Assembly (NCBI GenBank): GCA_947068385.1
Contig: CAMTBF010000176.1
Location: 1 to 7,189, forward strand
Direction: 5' to 3'
Length of the DNA: 7,189 nucleotides
Source of the DNA: an uncultured Lachnospiraceae bacterium
Lineage (GTDB): Bacteria; Bacillota; Clostridia; Lachnospirales; Lachnospiraceae
Positions 5,825-7,189 of this stretch are shown here, piece after piece (position 1 is the first letter of the stretch; each line of letters starts with the position of its first letter). The notes below the pieces were generated by a model. The model saw only the letters and a program-made list of their open reading frames with translations, ran no database searches and was not told the DNA's origin. A program made the translations under genes and the position numbers.

Positions 5825-5850
5825 AGGCACACATAATGGTGTGCCTTTTT
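5825..5850 (+). terminator. Leader terminator T2
   Basis: A perfect 8-bp stem AGGCACAC/GTGTGCCT (5825-5832 with 5839-5846) with a six-base loop, followed by five T (5846-5850). It has the classical intrinsic-terminator layout, 30 bases after T1. Confidence 0.82.
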
Positions 5851-5864
5851 CGTGCGCGTAAACG

Positions 5865-5907
5865 AGCGCGGCGAGCAGGGGATAAGGTCTGCTTGCCGCG
5901 CTTTTTT
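5865..5907 (+). terminator. Leader terminator T3
   Basis: A 14-pair stem (5865-5878 with 5889-5902, one G-T pair) closes a ten-base loop and is followed by six T (5902-5907). It is the strongest terminator in the window. Third in series between the leader promoter and the ABC-ATPase gene, it should block nearly all read-through unless an antitermination state exists. Confidence 0.88.
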
Positions 5908-5911
5908 AAGT

Positions 5912-5933
5912 GCGGGGCCATGGGGGCTCCCGC
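5912..5933 (+). other. Small GC-rich hairpin after T3
   Basis: GCGGG/CCCGC (5912-5916 with 5929-5933) plus GCC/GGC (5917-5919 with 5925-5927) form an eight-pair stem with one bulged T. No T-tract follows, so it is not a terminator. The rest of 5934-6059 shows no convincing promoter: TATAAA at 6041 is too close to the start codon and lacks a -35 box at proper distance. Confidence 0.3.
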
Positions 5934-5971
5934 CGCGCGCGAGGGACTGCGGAAAGGGCAAGGTGATATGT

Positions 5972-6115
5972 ATGAGAGAAAAGAGCGCATGGATGATGGA
6001 AAATGGTTATTTGAAGAACGAGATCAAGAAGACGACACTGTATAAAAGGAGACCAGAATTTGAAGAGATTAAAATATTATCTATTGAACATGAAGCCCGC
6101 CAGCGAGACCTATGA
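5972..6115 (+). CDS. Possible 47-residue ORF overlapping the ABC-ATPase start
   Basis: The ORF starts MREKSAWMMENGYLKNEIKK and ends RQRDL. AAGG (5960-5963) is eight bases before its ATG. It runs through the ribosome site and TTG start of the ABC-ATPase gene and ends 56 bases inside it, in another frame. If translated it could affect initiation of the main gene by coupling or interference. It is charged, has no recognisable domain, and may be chance, since the frame is open by default for much of this stretch. A different frame also offers a 25-residue ORF from 5968. Confidence 0.2.
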   Translation: MREKSAWMMENGYLKNEIKKTTLYKRRPEFEEIKILSIEHEARQRDL

Positions 6116-7189
6116 GGAGATTTATGAGGGCAGGATGTGCGAATCCTACATGGACAAGGATCCCATCGTGCACAACCACGCCATGTACTGGGACGGGGAG
6201 ATCGGCTATGAGATCACCAAGAGCAACCGCCTGGAGCTGTCCAGGCCCACGGTCACGATCCATATCCCCATGCACCTGCTGAAAGTGGAGGAGGCAGGAG
6301 TGGCCGCGCTGGACTATATCTTCCGCGCCTTCCTGCCCTATGTGAGGGCCCTGAATGAGGAGAACGACAACCGCAAGCGCACCGCCAGGGAGAACGGCCA
6401 TTATTTCATCTATGAGCCGGGCAGCGAGGTGCTGGCCCGGAACGTGGCGGCTGTGACCGTGGTGCCCCAGAAATATTACCGCATCCTGAAAGGGGACACC
6501 ATAGAGATCCTGGACAGGCTGGGGGACAATGGCGTTAAATCCTCCACGGCCGTGATGTGCATGATTGCGCCCATCGACGGGGCTATGGACGTGCCTGCCT
6601 ACACCTGTGTCAGCATCATGCTCCAGGTACAGCTCCCCCTGGGCAAGCACAAGAAGGCGGTGCAGATGCTGACCAGGGATCTGCCGGAGGCGGTGAACTG
6701 CTTCGTGAACGAGTTCGACCATGCCGGGCTGCAGCGGGCCCTGGCGCTCCATGCCAGGCAGCAGGAGATCCGCGCCTGGCTGAGGGACAGCGATTACTGC
6801 GCCTTTGTGGCAAACGGCAGCATCCTGCCCAGGGAGAAGGGTGGCGACGCGCCCATGCAGGGGGCGGTGCCCTTCCTGTCCACGCCGGAGGATGAGGTGG
6901 AGGTGGCCGGGGTCAGGGGCATGGCTTTCCGGAAGGGGGTCACCGTCATCACGGGCGGCGGATATTCCGGGAAGAGCACGCTGCTGGACGCTCTGAGCGC
7001 AGGGATCTACGACCATGTGGAGGGGGACGGCAGGGAGCTGGTGCTGACCGATGCCTCCGCCATGAAGATCTCCGCGGAGGACGGCAGGAGCATCCGCCAT
7101 GGGAACCTGTCCCCCTTCATCAAATGGATTCCCGGGGGAGATCCGGCGGACTTTTCCACGGAGCATGCCTCCGGCTCCACCTCCCAGGC
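6060..7189 (+). CDS. ABC-ATPase domain protein, PF09818 / MRB1590-like (partial, 3' end missing)
   Basis: The first 376 codons are present. The start is TTG at 6060, with AAAAGGAG ending eight bases upstream; the next in-frame ATG (6090) lacks such a site. The N-terminal region (1-240) is the family's substrate-side domain, weakly conserved. Clear signature blocks follow: CAFVANGSILPRE (247-259), GMAFRKGVTVITGGGYSGKS (287-306, Walker A with Lys305), GIYDHVEGDGREL (314-326), SAEDGRSI (338-345), LSPFIKWIPGG (350-360) and the signature-like ASGSTSQ (370-376) at the window edge. Bacterial members are soluble, about 550 residues, and of unknown role; the trypanosome homologue MRB1590 takes part in mitochondrial RNA editing and binds RNA. 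No membrane segment is visible. Its promoter appears to be the one at 5658-5686, so expression must pass three terminators. Confidence 0.88.
   Translation, partial: MKRLKYYLLNMKPASETYEEIYEGRMCESYMDKDPIVHNHAMYWDGEIGYEITKSNRLELSRPTVTIHIPMHLLKVEEAGVAALDYIFRAFLPYVRALNEENDNRKRTARENGHYFIYEPGSEVLARNVAAVTVVPQKYYRILKGDTIEILDRLGDNGVKSSTAVMCMIAPIDGAMDVPAYTCVSIMLQVQLPLGKHKKAVQMLTRDLPEAVNCFVNEFDHAGLQRALALHARQQEIRAWLRDSDYCAFVANGSILPREKGGDAPMQGAVPFLSTPEDEVEVAGVRGMAFRKGVTVITGGGYSGKSTLLDALSAGIYDHVEGDGRELVLTDASAMKISAEDGRSIRHGNLSPFIKWIPGGDPADFSTEHASGSTSQ

Noticed and set aside
5836..6045. A 69-codon open frame running from within T2 through T3
   Set aside because: It is read through two terminator stems, so its first half is structural sequence. 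Only the short tail from 5968 could be translated, with a weak site.
6041..6046. TATAAA as a -10 box for the ABC-ATPase gene
   Set aside because: The start would fall inside or after the ribosome binding site, and the only -35 candidate (TTGAAG at 6011) is 24 bases away.
5658..6059. Mobile-element or insertion-sequence origin of the leader region
   Set aside because: It is AT-richer than the neighbouring genes, but no terminal inverted repeats, target duplications or transposase remnants are seen.
6081..7166. A 361-codon open frame on the minus strand opposite the ABC-ATPase
   Set aside because: The plus-strand frame carries Walker A and the PF09818 blocks. The reverse frame is a compositional shadow without motifs.

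Overview
The window looks like chromosome from a GC-rich Clostridia member, most likely Lachnospiraceae or a close relative. The support is strong AGGAGG-type ribosome binding sites, near-consensus extended -10 promoters (TGnTATAAT type), hairpin-plus-T-tract terminators, GC-biased codon use and the protein families present. No rRNA, tRNA, CRISPR array, insertion sequence or phage gene is visible. The placement is by inference; no species can be named.

Layout. (1) Positions 1-352 hold the first 45 codons of a leftward membrane-protein gene with a very good promoter, plus a divergent intergenic region. (2) Positions 353-2933 form a rightward three-gene cluster: a DUF1343/NamZ-type exo-beta-N-acetylmuramidase without a signal peptide, a cytosolic discoidin-like (F5/8C-fold) protein of unknown function, and a divergent Ham1/RdgB-like nucleotide pyrophosphatase whose start overlaps the previous stop. 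(3) A nested hairpin at 2938-2972 separates this from a leftward pair, 5231 down to 2968: an MFS transporter resembling sugar carriers (GPH/SLC45-like), then a membrane-anchored glycerophosphodiester phosphodiesterase, with a second large hairpin between them. (4) Diverging from the MFS gene is a 66-residue acidic protein of unknown function with a Cys/His-rich tail. It is preceded by a 12-bp tandem repeat and followed by an intrinsic terminator. (5) Positions 5658-6059 are an elaborate regulatory leader: a strong promoter, a 12-codon Arg-rich leader ORF, a predicted three-way-junction RNA whose 5' end can pair with the U-tract of the first terminator, and three intrinsic terminators in series. 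(6) The leader points at a gene starting with TTG at 6060. It encodes an ABC-ATPase of the PF09818 (MRB1590-like) family and runs off the right edge.

How the parts may work together. The left cluster suggests intracellular handling of muropeptide sugars plus nucleotide housekeeping. The leftward pair suggests uptake of a small solute and hydrolysis of glycerophosphodiesters. These are inferences from family membership. The most interesting part is the leader before the ABC-ATPase. Its combination of leader peptide, RNA structure and stacked terminators resembles the translation-coupled attenuators known upstream of genes answering ribosome-targeting antibiotics. Here it precedes an ATPase family of poorly known function.
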